Origin: Trileptium ribeirensis
Taxonomy: Eukaryota; Nematoda; Enoplea; Enoplida; Thoracostomopsidae
Assembly: GCA_030248225.1 (NCBI GenBank)
Contig: JASANE010016102.1
Location: forward strand, 1-64,000
Length of the DNA: 64,000 nucleotides
Direction of reading: 5' to 3'
Made by a program: the position numbers and the translations under genes
Notes under the pieces: model-generated
Told to the model about the DNA's origin: nothing
The model's input: the letters and a program-made list of their open reading frames with translations, nothing else
Database searches by the model: none
Shown here: positions 1 to 9,965 of the stretch, piece after piece
Position numbering within the stretch: the first letter of the stretch is position 1
Layout: the number at the start of each line of letters is the position of its first letter

Positions 1-150
1 GAACGTTCCTGAAAGTTGCACAATTTTATCAGCTTTTTGCTCCGCACTCTCGTCGGTTTTCAAAATTTGCAAAACATCCAAGTCAAACTGTGAAGGATTT
101 TGTGGTAAATCTGGGACCAGTCCTTCTTTAATAAGATAATATTTCGACAT
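1..150 (-). CDS. Polinton small protein, partial (runs off the left edge)
   Basis: A minus-strand reading frame starts at an ATG at position 150 and is open to the window edge (50 codons). It begins MSKYYLIKEGLVPDLPQNP and is rich in charged residues. Its ATG lies two bases beyond the stop of the next upstream gene, so the two are tightly packed. I do not recognise a domain. The call as a Polinton gene rests on its position beside the ATPase and capsid genes. A capsid accessory protein is possible but cannot be shown here. Confidence 0.45.
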   Translation of the reverse strand, partial: MSKYYLIKEGLVPDLPQNPSQFDLDVLQILKTDESAEQKADKIVQLSGTF

Positions 151-151
151 T

Positions 152-457
152 TTAGACAAATGTTTTCACAACGGGACAGTTTTCACTAAACGCTTTAGAA
201 ACAATGAGTTTTTGGACAACAATTTTTTTCGACGGAATACTACCCGATTGAGCAAATAATTTGGTTATGAGACTCTTACAGTTTCTAAAATACACAATAT
301 CACGCTTTGCAAGGTTCAAATCTGTGTAAAGGATATAGCAAATTTCGGTTACACATTTGATAACAACAGGCATTAGCAAAGCTCTTATTTTAGCGCTACT
401 TGATAAATTTGCTATAATATCCAAACTAGATATGCTATCAAGTAAAACTTTAGACAT
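152..457 (-). CDS. Polinton small basic protein, 101 aa
   Basis: A complete frame of 101 residues starts at ATG 457 and stops at 152. A TATATATA box lies at about 488-495, roughly 35 bases upstream of the ATG on this strand. The middle is basic and leucine/isoleucine-rich (for example KIRALLMPVVIKC and KSLITKLFAQSG). Many animal Polintons carry a roughly 100-residue lysine-rich protein of this general layout next to the capsid genes, and I infer this is its counterpart. No catalytic motif is visible. It is intact, unlike the neighbouring ATPase. Confidence 0.45.
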   Translation of the reverse strand: MSKVLLDSISSLDIIANLSSSAKIRALLMPVVIKCVTEICYILYTDLNLAKRDIVYFRNCKSLITKLFAQSGSIPSKKIVVQKLIVSKAFSENCPVVKTFV

Positions 458-477
458 TTTAATTTAAACTCATAAAT

Positions 478-1177
478 TCAGTGCAAGTATATATAACAAA
501 TATTATTAAACATTAAAATAATATATATGTTTTGTATAGAATCAGATGAGAGAGAGAGCGAAATTTTGTGAAGAGGATGGTTGTATGGACATAAGTTGAT
601 CGAAATGAAACCAAAAGGGACAGATTGCGTTGTTTCCTCAGATAATCTCATAAAGATTTTAACCTTGTAACGTAAGATACACTGAGCAAATATGTAAGCG
701 TGTCTGAGTTCTCTACGACACGAAAAAAGAAAGATATGATTTATTTGACGGCTAATTATGACACTGTATCTGCCTTTTAAATACATAGCTTGAAAAAGTG
801 TTAAAACGGTAATATTTTCTGATGACTGTATATTGTTAATAATCTTATACATTGTAGAGAATTTATCAAATCGTTTTGCAATTCGTCGACTATGAGACAA
901 TTGCATTTGTTCGCCCAAAAATTTTCATTTTCCAACTGTTCTAAAAGCAATTCTAATGAAATCAATTTCAGACAAAATTTCTTTAAATTTATCTATAAAT
1001 TGGTCGATAAACATCATAATAAAATAATATATTATCGAATTTTGCTTCAAAACAATTTTCTGCAAAAAGTCGAAAGCATAACTCAGTTCTGCCCGACATT
1101 GATTCACCAACTAGAAGGATTCTGCTATTAAGCTTAATTCTGGAATCAATTTCAACATCTTTAATTAAGAAATCCAT
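478..1177 (-). pseudogene. Polinton genome-packaging ATPase (FtsK/HerA-like), frameshifted
   Basis: Packaging ATPases of Polintons and related viruses drive DNA into the capsid. The N-terminal frame (1177-989) contains a P-loop, GESMSGRTE at about 1108, followed by ILFYYDVYRPIYR, which fits the family's segment after the P-loop. In a second frame, near 885-870, there is a Walker B-like string (LIVDELQND). In a third frame (about 870-560) there is the C-terminal part: ITVLTLFQAMYLKG corresponds to the family's QN-L-HQGK segment, and SVPFGFISINLCPY to its PHGYLLVD-like end. At least two frame changes separate these pieces, so the gene cannot be read through. The P-loop lysine position is R, which also departs from the usual GK(S/T). 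Identification is from remembered family motifs, not a search. Confidence 0.6.
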
Positions 1178-1237
1178 TTTGTATAACTGTGCAACACTAT
1201 GTCTTATATTGGAAAATTATCGTAAAAATTGAAAACA

Positions 1238-1257
1238 GCGCTGCGTCACCGCAGCGC
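1238..1257. repeat. Perfect GC hairpin between capsid and ATPase genes
   Basis: An 8-bp stem GCGCTGCG/CGCAGCGC encloses a 4-base loop, within a short GC-rich patch (about 1236-1300, also containing runs of C and G) in otherwise AT-rich DNA. On the minus strand the hairpin is followed by a T-rich stretch. It lies after the end of the capsid gene and before the ATPase gene. Confidence 0.6.
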
Positions 1258-1372
1258 AGTTGCGGCGGCGACCACCCCACCCCCCTGCCTTGGGAGCAAG
1301 GGGGAGTTTTAGTAGGCATACGCTGGAATTCTGTGGTTTGAAACAACCATTTGTTGATTCTTGGCACAATGC

Positions 1373-2597
1373 TTAAAGTACCGTATCTTCTGAAACTGGT
1401 TCGCCAAAGGTTAATTTTGTCGTCAAATATCCTTGGCTTGGACTCTCAACAAAAGTTCCACAGCTACTAGAATTTGAAGCTGTTAAGTCAACTATCAAAA
1501 TCATATATCCGCCTGGAAAATCGTCGTAGGATATATCCAAACTTTTATTAGCAAATCCAAGACCACGAAACATTGAAAAGTATGCAAAAGTATAATCTTT
1601 ATCATTAAATGAGGAAGAGAGACCTTCACTTGTAAATATTGGTTGCTCATTTTTGTACAAAGTAAAATTGGTTACATTGTTATGAATACATTCATAAGGA
1701 TTGAGTGTTATATCTGTGCCATCAGCAGCATTTTCCTTACCATGAAAACATAAATACGTTTAGGCATGCTACCGGCATGAATTAGAGTCTACTGGTGTGT
1801 TGTGTCAGTTTTGCGAATTATTTGATCATAAAGTGTGTGGCTTAGAGATGGAATAAACAACTTTTTACTTGCAAGGCATCTATTTTGTTCCTGTAGAGAT
1901 GCCGAAATGGGTTTGACAAAATTACAAAATACTTGAATACTATCAATTTGAATATTGTATGATTTTCCTTTCAATCCAACAAGAACAAAATTGTTAGAAT
2001 GTCGCGATAACTTTATTTGCAACTCACAATCAGTTGGTAGGCATCTGCTGGAATTGAATACAGAGTTGAATGGTTTTACATATAATTACATTCTTGTGGT
2101 TTTAAAATAAATGTCTCCCGTTGTACCCTGGTTATCTTGCAAACTATTAAAGGAAAAAGCTGTGTCTTTATAGAACATTGAGGCTTTTTAACAGACTCTT
2201 TAACACCTTTCCCTAAATTTGTCAATGCCAACTCATATATATGCAAAATTTGATCCATCAGGAGTTAAACTTTAATGTTGTTTATGCTTAACTCGAGGTC
2301 TGAAAACAGGGAATTTCCTGGCAAGTTGCATGGAGCCACCTTTTCGTCAACTGCTATAGGTTGCATTTTATCATTTAAAACCTTTATGTTTAATAACATA
2401 AAAACTGAACTTAAATCGACACAACAATTTGGATCTTTTTCCAACCTAAATGTGAGGGTGGAGTTATTTGCATTTGGGAGACCTGACATGATTGTAAACT
2501 CTTTAAGCACAGTTTCCTCAACAGAATTTTGAACTAAGGGGACTTTGGACCAGGCCAAACTATCAATATTGCAAGGCTGAGTGCTTACATGAGCCAT
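1373..2597 (-). pseudogene. Polinton major capsid protein (double jelly-roll), frameshifted
   Basis: This gene forms the main capsid shell in Polinton-type virus-like elements; homologues are often annotated as F54H12.2-like. The N-terminal frame (2597-2265) starts MAHVSTQPCN and reads through DLSSVFMLLNIKV, then DEKVAPCNLPGNSLFSDLEL, which matches the family's DLS..Y...K and (D/E)KV-P-N--LHSLFS-V-V segments. Later pieces lie in other frames: 2258-2076 (YELALTNLG), 2022-1789 (a basic strand followed by VFCNFVKPISAS) and 1660-1373 (FNDKDYTFAYFSMFRGLG, then GGYMILIVDLT and LTFGEPVSED). Their order and spacing match a single gene with at least three breaks. A TATATAA box lies at 2654-2660 on this strand, about 58 bases before the ATG. 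It is non-functional as written. Confidence 0.72.
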
Positions 2598-2725
2598 ATC
2601 TACTTTATTCGCTATTTTTTGTTGAAAAACTGAAAATTATGTGTTTTACGGCTTTATATAGACTAAAGGAGGTAAAAATAATTTAATAAATTTTGGTCTT
2701 GCGTTTTTTTCTATTCGCCGCTTAA

Positions 2726-2842
2726 TCACGATCCTCTTTTTAGGTCGACCTCTTTTGAACTTTTTACAGTTTTTCCCTTAGTGGTTTTACGCACACCTGC
2801 CAAACTAACCATTTTGACAGGGACACATGCATGCCGAGCCAT
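2726..2842 (-). CDS. Small basic Polinton protein, possibly truncated by frameshift
   Basis: A 38-codon frame starts at ATG 2842 (MARHACVPVKMVSLAGVRK) and stops at 2726. A neighbouring frame continues very basic sequence (KKFKRGRPKKRIVIKRR) down to about 2690, so the true protein was probably longer and has suffered a one-base shift. The GRP core flanked by basic residues resembles an AT-hook-like DNA-binding string. I infer a nucleic-acid-binding packaging or core protein; this is a guess from composition and from its position between the capsid and integrase genes. Confidence 0.35.
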   Translation of the reverse strand: MARHACVPVKMVSLAGVRKTTKGKTVKSSKEVDLKRGS

Positions 2843-2887
2843 ATTGTAAACAGTAGGAGTTGTATACATTATAAAATTAATTTTACC

Positions 2888-3928
2888 TCAGTACTGCTTA
2901 GTATTTATAGATTTGTGGACGCAAAATGTAATTATATTGTTTTTTTTTGCTTTGGAGGCGTAAGGTACGGTCACTATCCGCTGCTCCGCTGAATTTGGAA
3001 CAAGAACCAACTTCGTCGCATAGAAACTTCGATTCAAAATTGAATTATTTACATCTGAAATACGATACGGGGCAGGATGAGTATGCAAAATTTGGTTAAT
3101 TTGATAAATTTCCTTTGAAAACGTCAGGTCGTGACCTCTTGCAAACTGCGTCTTTTTCAGCTTAATCCTAACGTGATCACCTACTTGAAATTTCGGAGTT
3201 TTGAATGACTTTGCTTTCGTATACATTCGTTCGTAAATATCAGCCTGATTGGAAGGATTTACTTCACTAGGAGAAATTCCTCCTAAAACCTTCATTTTTC
3301 GAGAATTTAGACCCTTCACAATTTTATCGAGGGATTGAATAAAGCTCCAATTCTTTCGCGACATACAAAATTTGTATATGGTAGACTTTAATAGTCTAAT
3401 AGTACGTTCGCTTTGCGAGCTTTTGATATTTGGATCAGTTGTAAAATACACATGGATATTTTGTTTTGCAAAATATTCTTTTACAACTTTGTTTTTAAAC
3501 TCTAAGCCGTTGTCAACGTTTATAGAACTAGGCTGACGATGTGAGGTGCTAAAAATATCTTCAAACGCTTTCTTGACGTTTTCAGGACGTTTTGATTTTA
3601 AAGGTTTACAAAAGAGAAATCTTGAAAATTGATCAACACACACAAGAATATAAGAAAAGAATGAATTGAATCGCTTTAGGACACTAATGTCCATGAGATC
3701 ACAAGACCAACACGAGTCAAGTGTTGCTATAATATGACGGCGAGCAAATTTTCTTGGGACAGCTTTTGTTTGTGTGTAGAGTGCTTGATGAGCTAACCAA
3801 GAGGCAACAAAGGTCCTCTTGATATTCTTTCTATGTTTCTTAGCCTCACTATAAAGTCTGGCAACACCAGAAAATGCTCAAGCCGTTGTAGGGTCATACC
3901 ACAACTTTTTGAGCAATTTATTAGACAT
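2888..3928 (-). pseudogene. Polinton retroviral-type integrase (rve), one in-frame TGA at codon 17
   Basis: This is a DDE-type integrase that would insert the element into DNA. A single frame runs from ATG 3928 to the stop at 2888 (346 codons), interrupted only by TGA at 3880-3878. Before the stop it reads MSNKLLKKLWYDPTTA; just after come AFSGVARLYSEAKK and an N-terminal region like other Polinton integrases. The catalytic core starts at about codon 74 (SCDLMDIS, first Asp) and continues with SINVDNGLEFKN (second Asp) and a QSERTIRLLKS region (Glu). The C-terminal part has a chromodomain/SH3-like string (FQVGDHVRIK). An ATG after the stop (3694) would give a 268-residue product lacking the N-terminal domain and the residues before the first Asp. 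A TATATAT box lies at about 3963-3972. The change looks like a point mutation of a conserved Gly codon. Confidence 0.8.
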
Positions 3929-3988
3929 ATTTCTATTTACAAATATTCAAATAAACTGTACAATATATACATTAGTTTTAAAAAATAT

Positions 3989-4417
3989 TTATTGCATTCT
4001 TTCAAGAGTATCAAGAGCTTTTTCGATGGCTTTCAATGCTTGACGAGCTTCATACATATTCAGAGAAATACCTCTCGTAGGTTTCACCAAAATTTCACCG
4101 CGCTGATTTCGAACGTAATCTGTCTTGGTTAGATCCATCATTGGAATGAAATAGCGAACATCAATGAGGTTTCCTGAGAAGCTGTTGTTGACAAAAATTG
4201 GACGAATAGCCTTGATACCACGCCTTTTCTGTATTTCTTCTTCTGAGCTAACGATAATGTAATTGTCCGGTAAAGCAAATTTCAATTGATCTTGTTCCAC
4301 AACAGGCATTGGATCTTGAATAACTGGTTCTTGGTGTTGCTGCAGTTGTACATCTTGACGACTGATCTTTGATAGAATACCGTCCATCGTAGATTCAGAA
4401 ATGCGCTTTTGAGCCAT
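3989..4417 (-). CDS. Polinton-associated protein, 142 aa, unknown function
   Basis: The frame starts at ATG 4417 (MAQKRISESTMDGILSKISR) and ends at 3989. I chose this start over the longer upstream reading because a TATATAA box lies at 4447-4453, 30 bases upstream, and the longer reading would run through it. The N-terminal third is polar and Gln-rich. The C-terminal half is predicted mixed alpha/beta, ending in an amphipathic helix (ARQALKAIEKALDTLERM). It is divergently arranged with the polymerase gene and shares its 340-bp promoter region. I do not recognise a family. A Polinton structural or replication accessory protein is an inference from context. Confidence 0.55.
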   Translation of the reverse strand: MAQKRISESTMDGILSKISRQDVQLQQHQEPVIQDPMPVVEQDQLKFALPDNYIIVSSEEEIQKRRGIKAIRPIFVNNSFSGNLIDVRYFIPMMDLTKTDYVRNQRGEILVKPTRGISLNMYEARQALKAIEKALDTLERMQ

Positions 4418-4755
4418 TTTTGATAAAGTGAGACAGAAACGCTGATTTATATAAGAGATGTTAGTAAAAATTACACAAGCTAGCCAATACAAGAATGATG
4501 TAATTTTGTGATGAAATAATGTCAAAATAGCTGATTTTAGGTATAATTAATTTTTAGATGCCAAAAATAGCAAAATTTAAGACATAATAAATTTGTAGAT
4601 GCCAAAAATAGCAAAATTTCGAAAATTTATTATTGAAAATAGCCAAAAATAAAACTTTGGTAAATAATCGTAAAGATAAATATTTTAAGTTTTTAGAAAT
4701 TTGTAAGTCAAAATCTGCTATATAAGCTGGAGATTCAGACAGACACAAATCAGTC
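4418..4755. promoter_or_regulatory. Divergent promoter between the 142-aa gene and the DNA polymerase gene
   Basis: Two TATA boxes face outward: TTATATA at 4447-4453 (minus-strand gene) and TATATAAG at 4719-4726 (plus-strand gene). Each lies 30 bases before its ATG. Between them a 24-bp direct repeat containing GCCAAAAATAGCAAAATTT occurs at about 4556-4579 and 4596-4619, and a partial third copy (ATAGCCAAAAATAAAA) follows at about 4639. The repeats sit midway between the two TATA boxes, so they may be shared binding sites. Confidence 0.6.
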
Positions 4756-7700
4756 ATGTCGTTCAAGCGCAGCGCTGATCACGGTAGCCATTCTTCGATC
4801 GAAACGAAACGACCAAAGACTCGAGGGATAACAAGCGCAGATGGTCGTGAGTTCTTTAGCAAGTATTATAGCATAAGCGCTGTTGAAGAAAGATCAAGCA
4901 AAAAATTTAAAACAAAAATCTTCGACTACACAGTAACCTTTAAGGGTCTTGATGATACAAATATGTTGGAACTCAGTGAAAAATTATACAATATTTTAGG
5001 TGAAATCTTCGATTATGTAACAAAAGATATTAAGCATCATGACTACTTCAGACTCATCATTCAAAGTAACAATTTGCAATATCCTATTAGTATCCCATAT
5101 ATTAAGATGGATCAGTTTTCTCTCGAAATGGTGCTGGATAGAATTGAATCTACCTTAAATTCAAACGAAAGTTTATTTTTAGACAAAGGTTTAAAGCTAA
5201 ATATTATTCACACTGAATTCCCTTCCCCAGGAATGGGTAAGTCCAAAACTACAAACTCTTCAAGTACCTTTGATTCTTTTCGTGCAGCAAAAAGAAGTAT
5301 AGTTCAAGTTCCAGTTTCTGCAAACTGCTTGGGGTTGCTCTTCTTACAAACTTGCAAATCTGTAACAATCCTAGTATAGACCGAGTTCGAAATGTAATAA
5401 GATCTGTCAGTCGAGACATAGAAATGATAAAACAATTTTATTTCGATAGTGGAGTGGAGTACGGAACACCTTGTGGAATCGAAGAACTAAATTTATTTCA
5501 AGCCCACCTTGCACAGTACCAAATAGTAGTTTTCGATGGAATTGGAAATGTGGTATTCAACGGAGATAATAACAAAAGGAAATTGTATTTGTTACTAAAC
5601 AATGATCACTTTGATATAATTAAAAGTATCTGTGGCTTCTTTTCAAGCAAATTCTTTTGCGAAAAATGTCTTAAGCCTTTCAAAAAGACACATCGCTGTG
5701 AAAAAAGTTGTCCTTTGTGTTTCAATAGTATATGTATTAACCGATCATTAGAAAGGAGTGACATCACTTGCATATACTGTAGCATGCGTGTTTTTTCAAG
5801 CGATTGTTTAACAGCTCATTTATCGGCTAAAAACTGTGAAAACTATACAAAATGTCAGGCATGCGGAAAACGAATTTTAACAGCAAATCTGGACAACCAT
5901 CACTGTGGTGAATTCTACTGCTCGGTGTGTAAAGGATGGTACCATCCTAAGAATCATTTGTGTTACATGCAGAAAGTTAAACTTTCTGAACAACAAACAA
6001 TCAAATACATTTACTTTGACGTGGAGTCAATGACAGACGAAGACACAGGCAAGCATGTTCCAAATTTACTAGTCTCTAAGGAAGAGGACTCGCCCGAAAT
6101 TGTTCATCGAGGTGAGAATTGTGTTTGTGAGTTTATGACGTTTTTGCTTGAACAAAGCAAGCAACATCGGAATACTCTTCACATTGTTATTGCTCACTTT
6201 CTGTCTGGATACGACTCATATTTTATTTTAGAATGGTTATATAAACAAAATATTGTGCCAAAAAATGTAATTATCAAAGGTACTAAGTTTATGCAAATAC
6301 AGATTGGTCGCAATATAAAGTTTCTTGATAGCTACAATTTTTTAAGCTGTTCTTTGAGAAGTCTTCCGAAAAGTTTTAACTTTACTACAAATCTTTGTAA
6401 AGGATGGTTTCCACACTGTCTGAACACAAAGAAAATGCAAAAATACTGTGGATCGTTCCCTGCTATAAAATACTTTGAGCCTGAAAAAATGAAACCTGAG
6501 GACCAGAAAGAATTTTTAGACTGGTGGTATGTAGAAAATATAAAGTATAATGGTAGTTTATACAATTTACAAACCTCCTTAGAAGCCTACTGTATCGATG
6601 ATGTTCTTGTCTTAGAAAAGGCTTGTAAACGGTTTCGTGAAATGTTTTTTGAAACTAGCGAAGTTGATATATTTGCAAACAGTTGCACGATAGCCTCTGC
6701 TGTATCGATTGTTTTCCGAAGAAATTACCTCACATCAAACACTCTCGGTATAATTGGATCTTCAAGTCCAGATAAAATTCGGAAGCATTCCCTGCAATGT
6801 GCTCAATGGCTGAGTTATATATCGTTTAAAGATAAACTACACATTCAATCAGCACAACATGGTGGCGAGAAGAAGATTGGTAAATACTTTGTGGACGGAT
6901 TTTGCCGCGACAAAAATACTGTGTACGAATTCTTAGGATGCTTCATGCATGGTTGCCAATCGTGTTACGACGACGAAATGTTTAACAACTTTCTTAATAA
7001 GAAGATGGGAACTATTCGAAAACAAACAAACGAACGGTTACAACGTATAGCTCAATATGGATACTTCCTGGAAATAATATGGAGCCATGAATGGGAAGAA
7101 ATGAAGAAGAAAGATCCTTTCATAAGTTTGTACCTCGAATCGAAAAATCTTGACAGGGACGTGCTTGATATTCGATCTGCACTTCGAGGAGGAAGAGTCA
7201 GCACGATGGTTGCCGCATATAAGATCAAAGACAACGAACGAATTTACTATAAAGATGTAAATTCATTATATCCTTTTGTTTTGAAGAACAAAGAAATGCC
7301 TATCAAGTTTCCGGAAATTATAACCGAAAACTTTCAACCGATCAATGAATATTTTGGATTGGCGTACTGCAAGATACTTCCACCTGAAACTGCTATCCTT
7401 GGTGTGCTGCCATATTCTGGATCGGATGGAAAACTGATATTTCCACTATGCCATGCTTGCTCAACAGAGACATACAACAGAAAATGTACTCACGAAGCTA
7501 AATATCGATGCTTGCGAGGCGTATGGACAACTATTGAAATAATGTATGCACTTCAAAGAAACTATACACTGATTGAAATCTACGAGGTATGGCACTTTAA
7601 AGAGCGATCGAAAACGGTGTTCCAGGACTACATTAACACCTATTTGAAGCTGAAGACCGAAGCCTCAGGATTCCCAGCCGAATGTCAGTCACAAGAAGGT

Positions 7701-8683
7701 CGAGAAAAATTCGTACAACAATGGAAAGAGAAAGAAGACATACAACTAGATGTCAACAACATGAAAAAGAATCCTGGCATACGATCAATCGCAAAGCTGG
7801 CTCTAAATAGTCTATGTAAGTATTTTAGTCGTTATGTGTACATTTATATGTAAATGTTTGATTATTGCAATGTTTGTTTTGTTTATAAAGTATTGTTTGG
7901 TTTAATCATGTATAATTTGTGTTGTGTATGTCATATGTAACTTTCATAAATGTTTTTTCAGGGGGAAAGTTTGGTCAAAACATGAATTTTGCAAAAGCAA
8001 AATATGTCGACAACTACAGTGATTTCGTCAAATGTATATCTGATCCAAGGCACGAAGTAACAGAAGTCGAAGTGGCTGGCGATAACATGATGCTTGTCAA
8101 CTACAAGCTAAAAAAAGAAATTGAAACTCCAGCAGCTTTCTCAAATATGCCTATTGCATGCTTCACGACAGCGCATGCTCGTCTACATCTGCTGGGATTA
8201 ATGGAAAAAGTAAAGAGTACGATTCTTTACTCTGATACTGACAGTTTGATATACGTGAGTGATAACGAAGGAAGAGAACTTGAAGAATCTGTGTTTCTTG
8301 GTGACTTAAAGAACGAACTGGAAGGATCTTTTAGTCCGGACGCATACATCACAGAGTTCTACTGCACAGGCGCCAAAAGCTACTGCTACAAGGTCAACGA
8401 TGGTGGCAGTATGACTAATGTTTTTAAAATTAAGGGTTTCTCTCTAACAAGAGAAAATATGGACATACTGAACGAAGAAACCTTTAAATCTTTACTTCTG
8501 GGACAGTCAAATGAGCTGATGTTGAAAAACTTTGTGATTCAAAGGAAAAAGAATACCGTGGAACTATTTTCGAAGAACGTCATGAAGAAATTAAAATTTA
8601 CTTTGAACAAAAGGCTTTTGTGTAAAGACTACACCACAAGATGTATTGGAGACAAAATGATTTGTGAAGATGATTTGATGTGA
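4756..8683 (+). pseudogene. PolB: Polinton protein-primed family B DNA polymerase, one intron and one frameshift
   Basis: This is the element's replicative polymerase. ATG 4756 (MSFKRSADHG) opens a 207-codon frame. At about 5331 (a GGGG run) the conserved NCLG string passes into another frame that continues to 7815. A Cys/His-rich zinc-binding region lies at about 5658-5965. Exonuclease motifs are YFDVES (about 6018), a GYDSYF string (about 6205) and YCIDDV (about 6585). Polymerase motif A is KDVNSLYP (about 7252). Motif B is split by an intron (7816-7961): the codon for W is divided between exons, giving NSL-W-GKFGQ. Motif C is YSDTDS (8228-8245), followed by TGAKSYCYK and ending at TGA 8683. 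Total length of about 1,280 residues is normal for Polinton polymerases. The single frameshift could be a recent mutation or a sequencing error; everything else is intact. Confidence 0.85.
7816..7961 (+). other. 146-bp GT-AG intron in the Polinton polymerase gene
   Basis: The donor is TAT|GTAAGTAT and the acceptor is TTTTTTCAG|GGGG. Removing it restores the family-conserved sequence NSLWGKFGQN across motif B, while the unspliced frame hits a stop at 7853. The joined codon is T+GG (Trp). This is strong evidence that the polymerase transcript is spliced in the host nucleus. Confidence 0.85.
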
Positions 8684-9144
8684 AAATATATGCATGTTGT
8701 ATATTATATATTATAGTTTAATAAAAATCATATATATCCTTGTGATTTATGTAAATATATCTACCTTAGCGAGAAAGGCACACAAAGCAACGAAGCGAAT
8801 CAATAGTCGATCGAGCAATAAATTTTTGCTCCCCATATTTTTACATATTTTATTTTTATATTTTTTAGATAACATTTTTAAATTTCTTGTAAAAACTGAA
8901 ACAGAACTCTAGTAAAACGCATATCTTTCAGGTACATAAATTTTGTATATACACAAAATATATGTACCTGAAATAATATGCAAACACCTGAAAATTATAG
9001 GAAAATTAATAATAATAATAATATATAAAATTATGAGGAGCAGACGAATCCTTCGATGCCGCAGAAGCTCCTAAAAATTAAAAAATAATAATCCTAAATA
9101 TTTTATATAAATATATGATTTTTAATATATTTCATTATGCCATT
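8684..9144. promoter_or_regulatory. Intergenic region with hairpin and TATA box before the penton gene
   Basis: Very AT-rich. A near-perfect inverted repeat (CAGGTACATA ... TATGTACCTG, 8930-8972) with an alternating AT centre could form a hairpin, possibly marking the polymerase 3' end. A TATATAAA box at about 9104-9111 precedes the penton ATG by about 35 bases. No gene is visible here. Confidence 0.5.
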
Positions 9145-9882
9145 ATGAGTTTCACAGTTCAGGTGCAGTCTGAGGCTAATAGTCCGATTGTTGAATGTTA
9201 CTTAAATACGTTTTTGGATTTTGGTTTGCAGGGTTACCAAGTATGTCTCTCAAAAATATCTATTCCGCTACCGATTTTTAATTTTCCTTCTAATTCTTGT
9301 AGCCTGAGATATGTTACAAAGTCGAAAACTAGTTGCGTAACTTTAGATCAGACAGTATTTGCTAATCCTTCACAACTGGTGTCTAGGCTACAAAGTCTGA
9401 TTGGCTCGAACGATATCAAGATTACTTACAGTGGTACTACTGGAAAAGTTACAATTAAGTGCCTCAATGGAGCAAAACTTGACAACATTTCTCCAATTTT
9501 AGTAAATGTTTTGGGTCTGGATGCTAACTCGGTTTCAAGTACAACAACAGGCAAACATATGTGTGATATTGACTTTTATAACAGGGTGCTAGCTCTGCAG
9601 GCGGATTTTATTGAAGACCAAATTATTGAAAATAATTCACAAAAAATATTAGCTCTTGTGCCAAATTTACATGCTGATGACAGTAGCATCTTTTATGAAC
9701 CTAAAAACCTAAACTACGTACCTTGTAATATACTGTATACCAATAAGCTTAAGCTTAAATTGGTATATCTCGATGGATACCCCGTCGAATATGGTAACGG
9801 CAAAGTAATTATTGAACTAAAGTTTCAAAAGATTGAGGATATTTTGGATAATTTTCTCGAAAAAATGTATAACATTATGTAG
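9145..9882 (+). CDS. Polinton minor capsid (penton-type) protein, 245 aa
   Basis: I chose ATG 9145 (MSFTVQVQSE) because it lies about 35 bases after the TATA box; an in-frame upstream ATG at 9115 is less well placed. The C-terminal half fits the conserved end of Polinton minor capsid proteins: VLALQADFIEDQIIEN corresponds to the L(Y/I)VY-DI-E-Q-VGD segment, NLNYVPC to the YVPV segment, and GNGKVIIELKFQ to the F-FGKVIVTLHF end. The protein is expected to form a single jelly-roll that assembles the fivefold vertices. The frame is intact, in contrast to the broken major capsid gene. The assignment comes from remembered family motifs. Confidence 0.68.
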   Translation: MSFTVQVQSEANSPIVECYLNTFLDFGLQGYQVCLSKISIPLPIFNFPSNSCSLRYVTKSKTSCVTLDQTVFANPSQLVSRLQSLIGSNDIKITYSGTTGKVTIKCLNGAKLDNISPILVNVLGLDANSVSSTTTGKHMCDIDFYNRVLALQADFIEDQIIENNSQKILALVPNLHADDSSIFYEPKNLNYVPCNILYTNKLKLKLVYLDGYPVEYGNGKVIIELKFQKIEDILDNFLEKMYNIM

Positions 9883-9893
9883 TTGTATGAATA

Positions 9894-9961
9894 TCTCGAA
9901 ATATTATGACATCTTTTGATTGTGTAGTTGTATGAATATCTCGTTGTATGAATATCTCGAA
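9894..9961. repeat. Short direct repeats GTATGAATATCTCG after the penton gene
   Basis: The string TTGTATGAATATCTCG recurs three times between about 9883 and 9961, straddling the end of the penton gene region. It lies immediately before a TIR element. It may represent decayed Polinton terminus or local slippage; no Polinton terminal inverted repeat could be confirmed because the left end is outside the window. Confidence 0.55.
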
Positions 9962-9965
9962 AAAA

